Source: Sphingomonas natans
GTDB lineage: Bacteria > Pseudomonadota > Alphaproteobacteria > Sphingomonadales > Sphingomonadaceae
Length of the DNA stretch: 64,000 bases
Assembly: GCF_030546695.1 (NCBI RefSeq)
Contig: NZ_JAUOTP010000005.1
Coordinates: 248,001 to 312,000, forward strand
Direction of reading: 5' to 3'
Part shown: positions 43,802 to 53,423 of the stretch, piece by piece
Layout of the letters: each line of letters opens with the position of its first letter
Numbering within the stretch: the stretch's first letter is position 1
Made by a program: the position numbers and the translations under genes
The notes under the pieces: generated by a model
Told to the model about the DNA's origin: nothing
What the model saw: only the letters and a program-made list of their open reading frames with translations
Database searches by the model: none

Positions 43802-44605
43802 TCAATCGGGCCCGAGCCACCCGACTTCCGCACTAATCTGCAGACAGAGCGACCCGAGCTCTAAAACAGACGCTTCGCGCGCCGCGACGTCGTCGATCGC
43901 CGTGAGCGCCGTCACGACTAGGGTCGCGCGCCCTTGCAGATCGAAGATCGGGAATGCGGTGGCGTGCAGGCCGGGAATCACCGTTCCCGATTCAATCGCC
44001 TTTCCCGTGCGCTCGATGCTTTCGCGAATCTCATTCAGCTGGCTCTCTTCCATCAGCTGACGCTGCTGTTCGCTCTTCACCAGCGCGGCCGTTTCCGATG
44101 GTGGCACGAAGGCGAGGAATACGCGCCCCGTCGCAGAGCTGAGCAAGGGCAGAATCGCCCCGACGTGAAGCGTGGTCAGAAGCGCCGGACGACCATTATA
44201 GATCCGCACGATGGTGGGACCGGTCGCGCTAAGTGCCGAGATTTGCACAGTTTGTCCGGAGCGTTCGACAAACCCGCTCATCTCCCGATCGACGACCTTG
44301 AAAACGTCGGTCCGGGAGAGAGCGATCAGTCCTAGCCTCAAGGCTGCGGGGCCCAGATCATAATGGCCGGAGGCGGGGTCCTGACGTGCCATACCCGAGG
44401 CAATGAGGCTTTGCAGGTATCGATGAACCTGGGGTCCGGGGATCGACACTCCCTGCGCGATCGCGCCCAACGGGGACGCGCCTAAGACACCGAGCGCCTC
44501 GACGATACGCATGCCGATCTCGATGGACTGGATGCTGCGCCGCCTGGGCGCGGCGGTGTCATCGTCATGGGCCACGGCGCACGCTCCTTCGGTGCCGGAG
44601 GTCAT
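43802..44605 (-). CDS. IclR-family transcriptional regulator
   Basis: 267-residue IclR protein. Winged HTH near residues 25-85 (RSIQSIEIGMRIVEALG, then PQVHRYLQSLIASGM), followed by the effector domain with TVQISALSATGPTIVRIYNG and HATAFPIFDLQGRATLV. It is the last gene of the minus-strand unit that begins with the aldehyde dehydrogenase, so it probably controls the efflux/dehydrogenase genes and itself. It ends 69 bases from the convergent LysR stop. Confidence 0.88.
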   Translation of the reverse strand: MTSGTEGACAVAHDDDTAAPRRRSIQSIEIGMRIVEALGVLGASPLGAIAQGVSIPGPQVHRYLQSLIASGMARQDPASGHYDLGPAALRLGLIALSRTDVFKVVDREMSGFVERSGQTVQISALSATGPTIVRIYNGRPALLTTLHVGAILPLLSSATGRVFLAFVPPSETAALVKSEQQRQLMEESQLNEIRESIERTGKAIESGTVIPGLHATAFPIFDLQGRATLVVTALTAIDDVAAREASVLELGSLCLQISAEVGWLGPD

Positions 44606-44676
44606 AGTGGAAGAATCTCCAGCCGCTCAGCCTTGTGTCACCGTTGACAGCCGCCCTGCCCTCCGTCGAGCGAAGT

Positions 44677-46215
44677 TTAGGAATTTCGGTGCGAAAATTT
44701 CGCCAGCGGATGGGGGGGAGTCGCCCGGAGGAAAATCGCCAGAACCAAGGCTCCAAGGGCAACGCAAAAGCAGAACTGATAGGCGTCGATGAACGCCAGC
44801 ACATAGGCTTCGCGGCGCACGATCCCCGCCAGAGCGGACGGGGAATGATCGAGCGCCGCCGCCCGCACCCGATCCACTGCGCTGCCCGTCAGCACCGAAT
44901 GAAGGGCTTCGCGTTTGCGAACCAACGTCGTCAGAACTGCGGCCGCGATGTTCGGACCGATCACCCGAGGGATCTGAATGTACGCGACCAAGGCGATCAG
45001 CTCTTCGCGGGCAGCGTTCGCGACTGTGAGTGCGATGCAGGTGAGCAGGACGACGGAATTTCCCGCGCCGATCAGCACGCTCATTATCGTGAAATTGTCG
45101 GCGCGCCACACGTTGGTGAGGCCGGTGCCAAGCCAGCAACCGATCATCACGAGCACGAGGCCGACCGCGAGGCTCAATCGCAGATCACCGCGCCGGATCG
45201 ACCAGAATGCCAGCGGGATCGCCGCCAGCTGGACAAGATCGATCCACCATAAGGCCGACCCCGACTGTTCGGGCTTGAGGCGGCCCAGTGTCGCCAGAAA
45301 ATTGGGAATGAGCAGCGACGTGGCAGCACTGGTCATGCCGAACAGAGTGACGATCACGAGCGGAATTATGATGTTCGGTCGCAACAATGCGCGCGGATGT
45401 GCGAACGGAACAGGAGAGACGAACTGCCAGACGAACGCGGTGACAATCAGCACGCCTCCGCCGGCAAAAAGCGCGACGATCGTTCCCGAAGTGAGCCAGT
45501 CGAGCCGATTGGCCTGATCGAGGGCGGCGTAGATCAGCGTCAGCCCAACACAATAACAGGCAACCTCACCTTTGTTGGTCCGCCGCCACAGGTCCCACGC
45601 CGGTAATCGATCGGGAAAGCTCACTAGCGAGAGCAACAAAAATGCCGCGCCAAACGCGGTCGCCTGCCAGTAGATCGCTTGCCAGCCGAGATCTTCGACG
45701 AACCAGCCGCTCAGCGATACGCCGGTGTGAAGCGCGAGCGTGAGGCGCACCGAATACAGGGCAAGCGCGAGCAACCAGTAACGAGGCGACAGGTTTGCAA
45801 AGACGATCGCGAGCGTCGCCGGGACGAAGCACCCCAGAAGAAAGCCGTCGATCGCGTGCAAGGCAAAGATTGCCGGCAATCCGGATGCCAGGGGTGTCGC
45901 CAGCGTCGCAGGAATAAAGGTCGCGGCAGCGCTCACCAGCACCCTGCGCGCGCCGAACATAACCACGAGCAGCGGAACGGCCGGTGCGGACAACAATTGC
46001 GCGGCATTGGTAACCGTATTGAGCCACGCGCCTTCGTCGACACTGAGGCCATAGGCGCCTCGGATGTCGGCCAGGGAAATGCCGAAATCTCGCGTGAACA
46101 GGCTCGTCATGAACGTGCCGAGAAGAACGGCGATGACCGCTCCAAGGGGTTTCGCTTCGAGGTCTCCCCTGACCACAGCTCGCCAGAGTCGGACCGGCCT
46201 TGCGGACGTGATCAT
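44677..46215 (-). CDS. MFS efflux pump, EmrB/DHA2 type
   Basis: 512-residue inner-membrane transporter with about 14 predicted membrane segments. It resembles the EmrB group in length and layout (GAVIAVLLGTFMTSLFTRDFG near the start, GWQAIYWQATAFGAAFLLL mid-protein). It sits directly behind the HlyD-type adaptor gene and an outer-membrane factor gene, so it forms a tripartite proton-driven exporter. Substrate is unknown; export of toxic aromatic acids, alcohols or aldehydes is a reasonable inference from linkage to an aldehyde dehydrogenase. Confidence 0.9.
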   Translation of the reverse strand: MITSARPVRLWRAVVRGDLEAKPLGAVIAVLLGTFMTSLFTRDFGISLADIRGAYGLSVDEGAWLNTVTNAAQLLSAPAVPLLVVMFGARRVLVSAAATFIPATLATPLASGLPAIFALHAIDGFLLGCFVPATLAIVFANLSPRYWLLALALYSVRLTLALHTGVSLSGWFVEDLGWQAIYWQATAFGAAFLLLSLVSFPDRLPAWDLWRRTNKGEVACYCVGLTLIYAALDQANRLDWLTSGTIVALFAGGGVLIVTAFVWQFVSPVPFAHPRALLRPNIIIPLVIVTLFGMTSAATSLLIPNFLATLGRLKPEQSGSALWWIDLVQLAAIPLAFWSIRRGDLRLSLAVGLVLVMIGCWLGTGLTNVWRADNFTIMSVLIGAGNSVVLLTCIALTVANAAREELIALVAYIQIPRVIGPNIAAAVLTTLVRKREALHSVLTGSAVDRVRAAALDHSPSALAGIVRREAYVLAFIDAYQFCFCVALGALVLAIFLRATPPHPLAKFSHRNS

Positions 46216-46216
46216 C

Positions 46217-47335
46217 TTAGTCTCGCGTCGCTATCCGGGTGGTGACCGACATGCCTGCACGCAATCGACCGGCAAGCGCCTGCCCGGGAAGCAAGTCGAT
46301 CCGCAAGGGCACGCGCTGGGTCACCTTGGTGAAATTGCCCGTCGCATTGTCAGCGGGAACCGCTGAGAACGTCGCTCCGCTCGCCGGCGAGAGGCGAGAC
46401 ACCCGTCCGCGCAGGGTAACTCCGGGGAAACTGTCGACCGTGATTTCAACTCGTTGTCCAGGCGCGATCCGCGATAATTGGGTCTCTTTGTAGTTCGCGA
46501 CAACGTAGGGTGGTGTTCGTGCAACGAAATTGACGACCGCCGTGCCCGGATTGAGGAGACTGCCCGGTTGAACGAGGCGCTGGCCGATCGTCCCGTCACC
46601 CGGTGCCACGATCCGCGTGTACGATAGCGTAATGCGCGCGCTCTCAAGCGCTGCTTGCGCGGCCAAGACGTCGGCCTGTCGCTGGGCGCGGAGCCCCTGC
46701 ATGACCTCCAGCTGCCGCTGTTGCAGCGACACGGCGCCCACGCTGCCAACCTGGGTCGCGCGGACGACGGCAACGTTGGTGCGTGCGCTGTCTGCCTCCT
46801 GCCCTGTCACGGCACCGGACTCTGACAGACCGGAAAAGCGACGATCGTCTTCGACAGCGAGCCGCAGCTTACTGGCCGCGCCGTTGGCATTTGCCTGGGC
46901 TTGCGCAACCATAGCACGCTGAGCGGCCAATTCGTTGTCGAGGTTGGCCAGAATGGCTTGCGACTTCGCCAGGGTGGCCTCGGCATGCGCTACGCCCGCC
47001 TCAAATTCGCGGTCGTCAAGCTGCACCAGCACGTCACCGGCGTGGACGGTCTGGAAATCCGTGAAGGCCACGGAGCGTACATATCCGGAAACCTTGGCGT
47101 CGAGCACGGCTGTGTCTGCTTGGACCGTCGCATTGTCGGTCGTCTGGACGCTGCGATCGGCTTCGAACCGATCCCACCGAACCGCAACGAGGATGACCCC
47201 GGCAATCACAGCGGTCAGGATCATCCAAGGCACCCAGCGCACCCAGGAACTCTCGCCATGCCCCGCCTTCCCGCCCTCAAGCGGCTTCGGTTGAGCTGGG
47301 GAGGCCTGTGGCATCGTTTTATCGATTTGGGTCAT
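46217..47335 (-). CDS. HlyD-family membrane fusion protein, EmrA-like
   Basis: 372-residue periplasmic adaptor. One N-terminal membrane anchor (MILTAVIAGVILVAV, about residues 36-50), biotinyl-lipoyl-like segment (AVLDAKVSGYVRSVAFTD), coiled-coil hairpin (about 105-210) and barrel domain (RIVAPGDGTIGQRLVQPGSLL). Spaced one base from the MFS gene and two bases from the outer-membrane factor gene. Joins the two membranes in the efflux complex. Confidence 0.9.
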   Translation of the reverse strand: MTQIDKTMPQASPAQPKPLEGGKAGHGESSWVRWVPWMILTAVIAGVILVAVRWDRFEADRSVQTTDNATVQADTAVLDAKVSGYVRSVAFTDFQTVHAGDVLVQLDDREFEAGVAHAEATLAKSQAILANLDNELAAQRAMVAQAQANANGAASKLRLAVEDDRRFSGLSESGAVTGQEADSARTNVAVVRATQVGSVGAVSLQQRQLEVMQGLRAQRQADVLAAQAALESARITLSYTRIVAPGDGTIGQRLVQPGSLLNPGTAVVNFVARTPPYVVANYKETQLSRIAPGQRVEITVDSFPGVTLRGRVSRLSPASGATFSAVPADNATGNFTKVTQRVPLRIDLLPGQALAGRLRAGMSVTTRIATRD

Positions 47336-47337
47336 AG

Positions 47338-48750
47338 TCAGGCACCGCCTCCCAGTGCGCGTACGAGGGCGACATCCAGCGAAAAGCGGCGCGTTTCGAG
47401 TTGCGCCACGGTGCGGCGTGTTGCCAAAAGTGTATTTTCCACGGTCAGAACCGTGATATAATTGAGGAGCCCGCCTCGATATCGGGCCGTGGCCGCCAGA
47501 TACGCAATCTCAGCTTCCGTTTGCGCGGCGCGGGCGTGATCCAGCTGGTCGGCAAGGGCTCGCTCGCTCGTGGCGACCTGCGCGACCTCGCTCAAGGCGT
47601 GGAGCAGCGCATCATTATAGCTTGCGACCGCTTCGTCATAATCGGCCCGCGAGCCGCGCAGATTGGCGGCCAGCGCGCCTCCTCTGAAGATTGGCAAACT
47701 GATCGCGGGGCCGAAAGAACCGACTATGGAGGCTGGGTTGAAAAACTGGCTGAGGCCGAGCACCTGAGGACCCGCAAAGCCAGTCAGATTGATACTGGGA
47801 TAAAATCCGGCGCGGGCCTGTTTGATCTGGGCGGCCCGCATTTCGACCCGCAAACGCGACGCACGGACATCGGGGCGGCGACCGATGAGATCGGCGGGAA
47901 GGTTTGCCGGCAGGCCGAAGGAAGCCAGATCGGGGTTAGCGGGCCGTTCGATCAGAAGGCTTTTGTCGGGACCGGCACCAATGATGACGGCCAGTCGAAG
48001 CTTGGACAGGTCGACCAGCTCCGTAGACGCTACGGCAGCCTGGCGAGCGCTTTCCAGCGCACTTTTGGCCTGTGCCTCCGACGCGAGCGTTTCGAGCCCG
48101 CGTTCACGCCGACGCGAAACAAGATCAGCAGTTCGTTCACGAATGCGCACGCTCTCCTGCGCGAGATCGACGTCTCGCATCTGGCCCAAGAGGTCGGCAT
48201 AGGCGCCGGCGAGTGAGGTTGTCAGGATAAGTCTCGCCTGGGCCGCGTCGGCGCGCGCCGCGTCGGCGGCAGACAAAGCCGAAGCGATGGCCGCGCGATT
48301 GCGACCGAAGAAGTCGAGGTTCCAGTCGAGGCTGGCGCGCACGCCCGCAGAATCGTTCACGCCTTTCGGGACACCGGCATAGGGTACGCCGTTCCAGTAG
48401 CTGGCCTTCGCCTCAGCAAAGGATCCACCTAGGGCGATTTGCGGCAGGTCTGCGGCGCGAAATTGGGACGTCACCGCATCGGCACGGCGAACCCGAGCGG
48501 CCGCTACCTCGAGCGTGGGAGAATTGTATAGCGCGTCTGCGATCAAGCGATCGAGTTGCGCGTCCTTATAGCGACGCCACCATTCGTCCGATGGCCAATC
48601 CACGATCGGCGCCTGCATCGTCTCGCGCGCAGCCACCGACGTCACTGGCAGCAGCGACGGCCCCGGCGCGACGTGCGGGACGGACGCGCAACTGGCGAGC
48701 GCGAGGCCGAGGGCGCCGGCAAGCGGGCGGATCGGAGGACGGCGGATCAT
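47338..48750 (-). CDS. Outer-membrane efflux lipoprotein (NodT/OprM family)
   Basis: 470-residue outer-membrane channel. The N-terminus has a lipoprotein signal (LGLALASCASV; lipobox LASC with Cys about residue 21). Two OEP repeats follow (YKDAQLDRLIADALYNSPTLEVAAARV; later LPIFRGGALAANLRGSRADYDEAVASYNDALL). The ATG at 48750 (MIRRPP) is preferred over a start 11 codons upstream. Completes the tripartite pump. Confidence 0.9.
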   Translation of the reverse strand: MIRRPPIRPLAGALGLALASCASVPHVAPGPSLLPVTSVAARETMQAPIVDWPSDEWWRRYKDAQLDRLIADALYNSPTLEVAAARVRRADAVTSQFRAADLPQIALGGSFAEAKASYWNGVPYAGVPKGVNDSAGVRASLDWNLDFFGRNRAAIASALSAADAARADAAQARLILTTSLAGAYADLLGQMRDVDLAQESVRIRERTADLVSRRRERGLETLASEAQAKSALESARQAAVASTELVDLSKLRLAVIIGAGPDKSLLIERPANPDLASFGLPANLPADLIGRRPDVRASRLRVEMRAAQIKQARAGFYPSINLTGFAGPQVLGLSQFFNPASIVGSFGPAISLPIFRGGALAANLRGSRADYDEAVASYNDALLHALSEVAQVATSERALADQLDHARAAQTEAEIAYLAATARYRGGLLNYITVLTVENTLLATRRTVAQLETRRFSLDVALVRALGGGA

Positions 48751-48798
48751 GGCTTTCTCGTCAAAAGAGGCGGCCGGGACCACCGGCCGCCGCGATCC

Positions 48799-50250
48799 TC
48801 AGAACGGATAAGCCTGGTCGGCCGGCTCGATCGTGACCCACTTGAGCTCGGTGAACTCGTCGATCACGGCAAGACCGTCGAACCGGCCGTAGCCGCTCTG
48901 CTTCATGCCGCCATACGGCGCCTGCGGCTCGTTCTGGACGGTCGCGCCATTGATGTGCACGCATCCCGCGTCGATGCGACGGGCAACGGCCAGCGCCCGC
49001 GTCACATCGCGCCCGAATACCGCCGAAGACAGGCCATATAGCGTGTCATTGGCGACCCGGATGGCCTCTTCGACACCGTCGACGCGGACAATCGTCGTGA
49101 TGGGCCCGAAGGTCTCCTCGTCGTAGATCGCCATACCGGGCGCAACGTGATCGACGAGCGTGGCAGGCATGATCGCATCCTGCGCCTTGCCACCGGTCAC
49201 GATAGTCGCGCCCTTGGCGACCGCGTCGTCGATCAGAGCATTGATGCGCGCGCCGGAGCGACCGTCCACCAGGGGGCCGATCACGGACGCCGGATTGGAA
49301 ACGGGATCGCCAGCCGCCAGCGTCGCCACCTTGGCGGCGAACTTGGCCACGAACGTGTCCGCGATCGACCGATCGACCACGAACCGTTCCGTCGACATGC
49401 AAATTTGGCCCTGGTACATGAACGAGCCGAACGCAGCGGCGTTGACCGCGCCGTCGAGATCGGCGTCGTCGAGAACGACGAAGGGTGCCTTGCCACCAAG
49501 CTCGAGCAGGCAGCGCTTCAGCTGGGCCGCGCACTTCTCTGCGATGATCCGGCCGACCTTGGTCGAACCGGTGAAATTCACCCGCCGAATCGCCGGATGG
49601 GCGATGAGCGCGTCGATCACGGCCGGAGCGTCGTCCGGAGCGTTGACGATGAAATTGAGGACGCCCGCAGGAAGACCGGCTTCATAAAAGGCTTCGGCGA
49701 TGAGCGAATGGGTCCGCGGGCTTGCCTCCGAGGCGCGGAACAGAACCGCGTTTCCAAAGGCGATCGGATAAGCGATCGCACGGGCAGCAAGCAGCACCGG
49801 GCCGTTCCATGGGACGATGCTGAGCACCACGCCGACCGGCTGACGCAAGGTCATCGACAACGTGCCAGGCTTGTCCGTTGGGATCGTCGCGCCCTGCGCC
49901 TGAGTCACGAGGCCAGCGGCCTCGCGGAACAGGGCGGCCGAGCCGAACACGTTGAAGTCGGCCCACAGCGCCGATGCGCCCACCTCTTCCGCCATAGCTG
50001 TGCGGATTTCATCGCGCTTCGCCTCGAGCTTGTCAGCCGCCGCGAGGAGCAGCCGCCGCCGCTCGCTCGGCGCGCTGTTCGACCAGTTGGCGAACGCCAG
50101 CTCCGCGGACGCTGCGGCGCGCTGGACGTCAACGACCCCCGCCGCTGCGGCGTTGGTGACGACCTCATGCGAAACCGGGTTACGGCGCTCGAATTGGCGG
50201 CCGTTTGCAGCATCGACCGGCTCGTTATCGATGATCAGACGAACGTCCAT
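48799..50250 (-). CDS. Aryl-aldehyde dehydrogenase (copy 2)
   Basis: 483-residue aldehyde dehydrogenase with the same length and start (MDVRLIIDNE) as the copy at 11772-13223, and most residues identical by eye. Active-site residues lie in PWNG (N149), LLELGGKAPF (E250) and GQICMSTERF (C284). It heads a minus-strand unit with the efflux trio and IclR gene, and is divergent from alcohol dehydrogenase copy 2. Near the benzoate train it could supply benzoate from benzaldehyde. Confidence 0.93.
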   Translation of the reverse strand: MDVRLIIDNEPVDAANGRQFERRNPVSHEVVTNAAAAGVVDVQRAAASAELAFANWSNSAPSERRRLLLAAADKLEAKRDEIRTAMAEEVGASALWADFNVFGSAALFREAAGLVTQAQGATIPTDKPGTLSMTLRQPVGVVLSIVPWNGPVLLAARAIAYPIAFGNAVLFRASEASPRTHSLIAEAFYEAGLPAGVLNFIVNAPDDAPAVIDALIAHPAIRRVNFTGSTKVGRIIAEKCAAQLKRCLLELGGKAPFVVLDDADLDGAVNAAAFGSFMYQGQICMSTERFVVDRSIADTFVAKFAAKVATLAAGDPVSNPASVIGPLVDGRSGARINALIDDAVAKGATIVTGGKAQDAIMPATLVDHVAPGMAIYDEETFGPITTIVRVDGVEEAIRVANDTLYGLSSAVFGRDVTRALAVARRIDAGCVHINGATVQNEPQAPYGGMKQSGYGRFDGLAVIDEFTELKWVTIEPADQAYPF

Positions 50251-50349
50251 GCAATTTCTCCATCCGGGCGCGGCACATTGTCGCGCGCATCGGCAGCCAG
50301 TCGCCCATGCCACCTCGGCTCGCTGCCGCCGCCCCAGATAGGCCGACGA

Positions 50350-50405
50350 TACGCAATGTCAAATGTAGTACGCATTGAAGAATGTTTGAATGGGCGTTAC
50401 GCATC
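50350..50405. promoter_or_regulatory. TACGCA direct repeats in the divergent promoter
   Basis: TACGCA occurs at 50350, 50369 and 50398 in the region between aldehyde dehydrogenase copy 2 and alcohol dehydrogenase copy 2. The first two are 19 bases apart, followed by AAT and ATT. Repeats of this kind could be half sites for a regulator such as the IclR protein of this unit. The assignment is tentative. Confidence 0.35.
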
Positions 50406-50455
50406 ACCCCGAACCTTGGCTCGCCGCGCTTGGCGGTCCTGTGCGGAGAAAGAGA

Positions 50456-51595
50456 ATGTGTGAGGCTTTGGGCGGTCAGCAGATGAGAGCCGCGGTCGTG
50501 CGCGTGGCCGGGGGCCCGTTCCTGATCGAAAACGTGAAGCTTGGATCTCTCAAGCCAACCGAAGTGCTCGTTCGCGTCGTCGCGACAGGGGTTTGTCACA
50601 CAGATATGGTTGTCCGAAATCAGGACTTTACAACGCCCTTACCGATGATCCTCGGACATGAGGGTTCCGGTATTGTCGAGGCGGTCGGCACCGACGTGAC
50701 CACGATCAAACTCGGCGACCATGTCGTCATGACCTATATGTCGTGCGGTCTGTGTGACACGTGTGAGTCCGGCCACCCGGCGCACTGCGAGTATATGGGA
50801 CCACTCAATTTCGGCGGCGCAAGACTCGATGGTTCGAGTGGCGTCACCGACCGGGAAGGCGGCGAGCTACACGACCATTTCTTCGGCCAATCGGCCTTTG
50901 CGGAATATGCCCTCGCCAGCGAGCGCAACGTTGTGCGCGTTCCGAAGGATGTACCGCTCGAATTGATGGGGCCGTTGGGATGCGGGATCCAGACCGGCGC
51001 GGGATCCGTCCTGAACGCGCTCAACGTCCATGCCGGTTCGAGCTTTGTGGCCTTCGGAGCCGGCGCGGTCGGCCTGAGCGCGATCATGGCCGCCAAGGTC
51101 GCGGGCGCAACAACGATCATTGCCGCCGACCTGAACGAGGCGCGTCTGGCCCTGGCGCTAGAGCTGGGCGCAACGCACGTCATCAATAGCGCCTCAGAGG
51201 ATCCGGTCGCGCGTGTCCGCGAAATCACGCAAAAGGGTGCCGATTTCACTCTGGAATGCAGCGGCCGGGGCGCGGTTTTGCGCCAAGCGATCGACTGTCT
51301 TGGCATCTTCGGCGTCTGCGGCATCGTCGGCGCAACCAAGGAGGGGACCGAAGTCGCTTTCAACGTCAACGACGTGATGATCCCTGGCCGCCGCATCATG
51401 GGGATTGTGCAGGGTGACGTCGTTGCGAAAACGTTCATTCCTGTCCTCGTCGACCTCTACAAGCAGGGCCGTTTTCCGTTCGATCGGCTCGTGCGCTTTT
51501 ACGACTTCGCCGAGATCAACCAGGCCGTTGAGGATTCCGAACGTGGCGTGGCGATCAAGCCAATCTTGCGCATCGCCGCTGCATCCGACGCGTGA
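50456..51595 (+). CDS. Zinc-dependent aryl-alcohol dehydrogenase (copy 2)
   Basis: 379-residue MDR enzyme, close paralog of 10483-11610. Catalytic zinc ligands in GVCHTD, GHEG and LGCG; structural zinc in CGLCDTCESGHPAHC; nucleotide motif GAGAVG. The ATG at 50456 follows GCGGAGAAAGAG; the frame is open 22 codons upstream. Predicted to oxidise benzyl-type alcohols. It is divergent from aldehyde dehydrogenase copy 2, in mirror orientation to the first locus. Confidence 0.9.
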   Translation: MCEALGGQQMRAAVVRVAGGPFLIENVKLGSLKPTEVLVRVVATGVCHTDMVVRNQDFTTPLPMILGHEGSGIVEAVGTDVTTIKLGDHVVMTYMSCGLCDTCESGHPAHCEYMGPLNFGGARLDGSSGVTDREGGELHDHFFGQSAFAEYALASERNVVRVPKDVPLELMGPLGCGIQTGAGSVLNALNVHAGSSFVAFGAGAVGLSAIMAAKVAGATTIIAADLNEARLALALELGATHVINSASEDPVARVREITQKGADFTLECSGRGAVLRQAIDCLGIFGVCGIVGATKEGTEVAFNVNDVMIPGRRIMGIVQGDVVAKTFIPVLVDLYKQGRFPFDRLVRFYDFAEINQAVEDSERGVAIKPILRIAAASDA

Positions 51596-51643
51596 TTCTA
51601 GCCTCGCGTCACGATGATGCAGCTGTGACGCCCTGAGTGCCTG

Positions 51644-51679
51644 GCCCGGGACAGACATGTTCCGGGCGGGCATCGTTTT
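51644..51679 (+). terminator. Intrinsic terminator after alcohol dehydrogenase 2
   Basis: GCCCGGGACA (51644-51653), loop GACA, TGTTCCGGGC (51658-51667): ten pairs including one G-U, followed a few bases later by TTTT at 51676-51679. It lies 49 bases behind the stop codon. Confidence 0.65.
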
Positions 51680-51985
51680 GCATGCGAACGGCCGGCGTGG
51701 TCGCTCGGCTGACGCCGACAGGCTCGTGATGCTCATTCCGGGGAGCCGGCAGATGCTCGATCACAGACCGCTATCGTCAACCAGCGATGCGATTGCGTTG
51801 CCCGAAATGACAATGATGCCGGAACGAGGCGCGGTCGGAACTTGATTCGCAGACACAAGGACAGACGCCCGCCGCGCAAGATCATGCCGAAGACCCGACG
51901 CCCATCAACATCGCTCTCGAATGACCCTGCATAAGGTGGGTTCTAACGTCCTTGCGTCGCCGATCCGTGTCGCTGAAATTTGGCT
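51680..51985. other. Gap without a recognisable gene
   Basis: About 305 bases between the terminator and a degenerate minus-strand frame. Only short, Arg-rich frames are visible. I see no family signature. Confidence 0.4.
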
Positions 51986-52183
51986 TTACGGGATGCCGCC
52001 CACGATGACTGAGCCGAGCTCACGTCGGTACAACAGCACCCGACCACCGATATTGATCCGCGTCGGTTTGACAGTCTTGACTCGGAGGGTCCGAATTGTC
52101 GCCGCGGATCGAAACTCCCTGCCAGCCGGCTGCCATACGAACAGCTCGAAAAGGAGGTTGTCGTCGAACCGGAGTACATATCT
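51986..52183 (-). pseudogene. Unidentified gene remnant
   Basis: A minus-strand frame of 65 codons plus TAA (51988-51986) reads like real protein: RYVLRFDDNLLFELFVWQ, later PTRINIGGRVLLYRRELG. There is no start codon in frame. A neighbouring frame upstream (MLADRDDVMSTAG, from about 52247) could be its former beginning, implying a frameshift near 52185. I do not recognise the family. Confidence 0.35.
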
Positions 52184-52429
52184 GCTGGCGCACCGGCAGG
52201 CCGCACTGTCCCGCTGTCGACATCACGTCGTCGCGGTCCGCCAGCATTGGCTCCGCCTCATCAGGTCGCTGAATGCATCACGGAAATCATCCGGCTTAGG
52301 CGTGAGGGCGTTGATCGATCAGAAGATTGACGTTGGGCGCTCGATCATTGAGGTCAATTTCACGCTGCAGCCCCATTACAGCAGCGTTAATCTGAGACAG
52401 TCGGACGCGTCTCGAAAGGCAGAATAGCA
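52184..52429. promoter_or_regulatory. Upstream region of the TetR gene
   Basis: About 246 bases before the TetR start. It should hold the TetR promoter and operator, but no clear palindrome was found. Confidence 0.3.
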
Positions 52430-53104
52430 ATGGACCAGCGGCCGGAATGCGCTCCGTCTTTAGACAGCGCGCCTCGCCAAGCGATCGCGCGACGGACGCG
52501 AGAGGCGAAGAGAAACGATAAGCGCGATGCCATTATCGCAATCGCTCGGCGCATGTTCTTGGAGCGAGGATATGCGGCCACGTCGATGTCCGCTATCGCT
52601 GCTGAGCTTGGAGGCTCGAAGGGAACGCTCTGGGCACATTTTGCTTCGAAAGATGCCTTGTTCGCAGCTGTCGTGACGGCAGCGGCAGAGGATTTTCGGT
52701 CGCACCTGATAGCCTTGTTTCAGCCTTGTGGTGATCTGGAAGCCACGCTGCTTTCGTTCGCGCGCGCCTTCACGCGCACTCTTGTCGCTCCATCCGTATT
52801 AGGTTTGCATCGCATCGTCGTATCGGAGTCGATCCGGCATCCCGAGATTGGAGCCATCTTTTACGAAAACGCGCCATTCGCAACACAGACAACGCTGGCC
52901 CGATTTCTCGAACAGCAGGTTAAAGCTGGGCGCCTCGAGATCGATGACCCTTGGGCCGCGGGCCGCGCGTTCCTGAGGTTGTGTATTGGGCCGCAGCAGC
53001 AGGCACTCTGGGGCCGACCGGTGCTCCAATCGACAGAGCTCGATCGGGAAGCGGGATTCGCCGTCGAGACATTTCTCAAAGCGTTCGGCACGGCCAGCCG
53101 ATAA
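52430..53104 (+). CDS. TetR/AcrR-family regulator
   Basis: 224-residue repressor-type protein. HTH near residues 36-80 (RDAIIAIARRMFLERGYAATSMSAIAAELGGSKGTLWAHFASKDALF). The C-terminal ligand domain includes HRIVVSESIRHPEIGAIFYEN, a TetR_C pattern seen in AefR-like proteins. Preceded by GAAAGGC. It lies upstream of an amidohydrolase gene on the same strand and may control it or the large catabolic cluster beyond. Confidence 0.88.
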   Translation: MDQRPECAPSLDSAPRQAIARRTREAKRNDKRDAIIAIARRMFLERGYAATSMSAIAAELGGSKGTLWAHFASKDALFAAVVTAAAEDFRSHLIALFQPCGDLEATLLSFARAFTRTLVAPSVLGLHRIVVSESIRHPEIGAIFYENAPFATQTTLARFLEQQVKAGRLEIDDPWAAGRAFLRLCIGPQQQALWGRPVLQSTELDREAGFAVETFLKAFGTASR

Positions 53105-53423
53105 GTGGCAGAGCGCCTCGCCGTGCTGGCTTCTCTATGTTGTCGGTAACACACTGCGAAGTCAGACATGCTCGAACTGATCCGCGGGCGGGTGACCTGC
53201 GGATGTGGTACGATGCTGCGAACTAGCGTTTGTGGATGCCGTGGTGACCGGTTCACTGCAATGCAGTAAACAGGTCTGCGCTGCAGGGGAAAGCTCACGC
53301 GGCAACAGCGGCCAGCCGATGCTATCAAACGACGTCACATTCTTCGCTGGAGTCGCAATGAGCTCTATCGTCACCTCTTGCCGCAGTCCCCTTCCGGTTT
53401 CCTTTAAGTCCCGGGGACGACAT
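53105..53423. promoter_or_regulatory. Region between TetR and amidohydrolase genes
   Basis: 319 bases. The amidohydrolase frame extends back to 53205, but the added part has no family match and MVIDIHCHLG at 53424 is the natural start. The stretch therefore likely holds a promoter. No named site is visible. Confidence 0.4.

Noticed and set aside
51921-52427. Possible + strand gene of 168 codons upstream of the TetR gene
   Set aside because: Ser/Arg-rich translation without domain features, and the opposite strand shows a more protein-like segment.
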